Assembly (NCBI GenBank): GCA_903917955.1
Contig: CAIXCO010000188.1
Span: 1 to 14,441 of the forward strand
Length of the DNA stretch: 14,441 bases
Direction: 5' to 3'
Source: an uncultured Chlorobiaceae bacterium
GTDB lineage: Bacteria; Bacteroidota; Chlorobiia; Chlorobiales; Chlorobiaceae
A program made the translations under genes and the position numbers. Below, piece after piece: positions 13,730 to 14,441 of the stretch (within the stretch, counting starts at the first letter, position 1; each line of letters opens with the position of its first letter). The notes under the pieces were generated by a model. That model was not told where the DNA came from, made no database searches, and saw nothing but the letters and a program-made list of their open reading frames with translations.

Positions 13730-14441
13730 ATGGAGAACGCGAACGATCGTTACGACAGCCCGTGGAAAGAGGCCATAGAGCAATATTTTTCCGAGTTTAT
13801 ATCGTTTTATTTCCCGGATGCATACTCAGGAATTGATTGGTCAAAAGAGCATATTTTTCTGGATAAAGAGTTGCGAGCGGTGGTGCAGGATGCTGAACTG
13901 GGCACACGCTATGTTGACAAGCTGGTCAGGGTAACTGAGCTTTGTGGCATTGAAAGCTGGATCTACATCCACGTTGAAGTGCAGGGCAAAAGGCAGTCTG
14001 AGTTTGCCGAACGAATGTTTGTGTACAACTACCGGATTTTTGACCGGTACAAAAGGCCCGTAGCAAGTTTGGCGGTGCTGGCCGATGAACACAAGATGTG
14101 GAAGCCTTCCTCTTATGGCTTTTCTGTGCTGGGATGCCACCATACGCTGGAGTTCCCGGTTGCGAAGTTAACCGATTATGAAGAGCATCTTGATGAGCTG
14201 TTGGCGTCGGATAACGCTTTTGGATGGATTACAGCGGCACACATCCTGACCCAAAAAACCAAAAAACAGGATGAGGAACGGTACAACGCGAAACTTCGCT
14301 TGCTGCGGATACTGTATGAACGACATTGGGATAAGCAGCGCGTTATCAATTTATTCAATGTGATCGACTGGCTGATGCAGTTGCCAGAGTGGTTGAATAA
14401 TAAGGTTTGGCAAGAACTTGAAACCATTGAGGAGAAAGAAA
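13730..14441 (+). CDS. Rpn-family PD-(D/E)XK nuclease / transposase-like protein (partial, 3' end outside)
   Basis: The frame is open from ATG 13730 to the end of the window, giving 237 residues without a stop. The N-terminal two-thirds match the recombination-promoting nuclease (Rpn, formerly YhgA-like transposase) family: Asp63 in RYVDKLVRV, the core YIHVEVQGKRQSEFAERMF (79-97, Glu83 and Gln85 of the PD-(D/E)XK site) and VYNYRIFDRYKRPVASLAVL (98-117). Later residues (about 165-237) are helical and charged. Such proteins cut DNA; E. coli members raise recA-independent recombination and small internal products can inhibit the full-length nuclease. An in-frame TGA at 13712 limits the start; the Shine-Dalgarno site is weak. 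It is divergent from the AlbA_2 gene. The C-terminal part cannot be judged. Confidence 0.83.
   Translation, partial: MENANDRYDSPWKEAIEQYFSEFISFYFPDAYSGIDWSKEHIFLDKELRAVVQDAELGTRYVDKLVRVTELCGIESWIYIHVEVQGKRQSEFAERMFVYNYRIFDRYKRPVASLAVLADEHKMWKPSSYGFSVLGCHHTLEFPVAKLTDYEEHLDELLASDNAFGWITAAHILTQKTKKQDEERYNAKLRLLRILYERHWDKQRVINLFNVIDWLMQLPEWLNNKVWQELETIEEKE

Noticed and set aside
13519..13836. 105-codon plus-strand frame before and into the Rpn gene
   Set aside because: Its last third is an out-of-frame shadow of the Rpn gene, it begins at GTG with no ribosome site, and its product resembles no known family.

Overview
The window is chromosomal DNA of a green sulfur bacterium (Chlorobiaceae: Chlorobium, Pelodictyon or a close relative). 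The deciding evidence is a complete fmoA gene at 2340-3434, which encodes the Fenna-Matthews-Olson bacteriochlorophyll a antenna protein; among anaerobes this gene is essentially confined to that family. The genus and species cannot be fixed from the sequence alone.

Layout. Positions 1-51 are the last codons of a probable sugar-nucleotide epimerase. It converges on a half-size ABC exporter (54-1802, minus), which is divergent from a small MerR regulator (1885-2286). MerR and fmoA are convergent and share a two-way terminator (2292-2318). fmoA is divergent from lnt, apolipoprotein N-acyltransferase (3675-5252). lnt converges on a two-gene minus-strand unit: a secreted SPOR-domain protein (6439-7320) followed by a sigma-54 activator without a sensor domain (5264-6418). 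ispE of the MEP isoprenoid pathway (7413-8276) is divergent from that unit. ispE converges on a small H-NS/HvrA-type nucleoid protein (8387-8692), with a strong minus-strand terminator between them.

The stretch 8741-9386 holds no gene I can defend; it has broken reading frames and one hairpin. Then come a purine-type NCS2 permease (10262-11569) and a nitrilase-superfamily hydrolase (9387-10247), 14 bases apart on the minus strand and probably co-transcribed. Next is a small exported DUF1566 protein (11741-12241). The right end looks accessory: an AlbA_2/Schlafen-type protein with a GHKL-like C-terminal domain (12276-13427, minus) is divergent from an Rpn-family PD-(D/E)XK nuclease that runs off the window (13730-14441).

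How the genes fit together. fmoA serves light harvesting, ispE supplies isoprenoid precursors (phytol/farnesol tails, quinones, carotenoids), lnt finishes lipoproteins, and the SPOR protein is probably envelope or septum linked. Most neighbours are single-gene units in alternating orientation, so functional links by operon are few. The least ordinary parts are the H-NS-like gene with its dyad and gene-poor flank, the AlbA_2/Rpn pair at the right end, the unpaired ABC half-transporter with a degenerate catalytic site, and the dyad upstream of fmoA. I saw no CRISPR array, tRNA, rRNA, intact insertion sequence or complete new multi-gene system.
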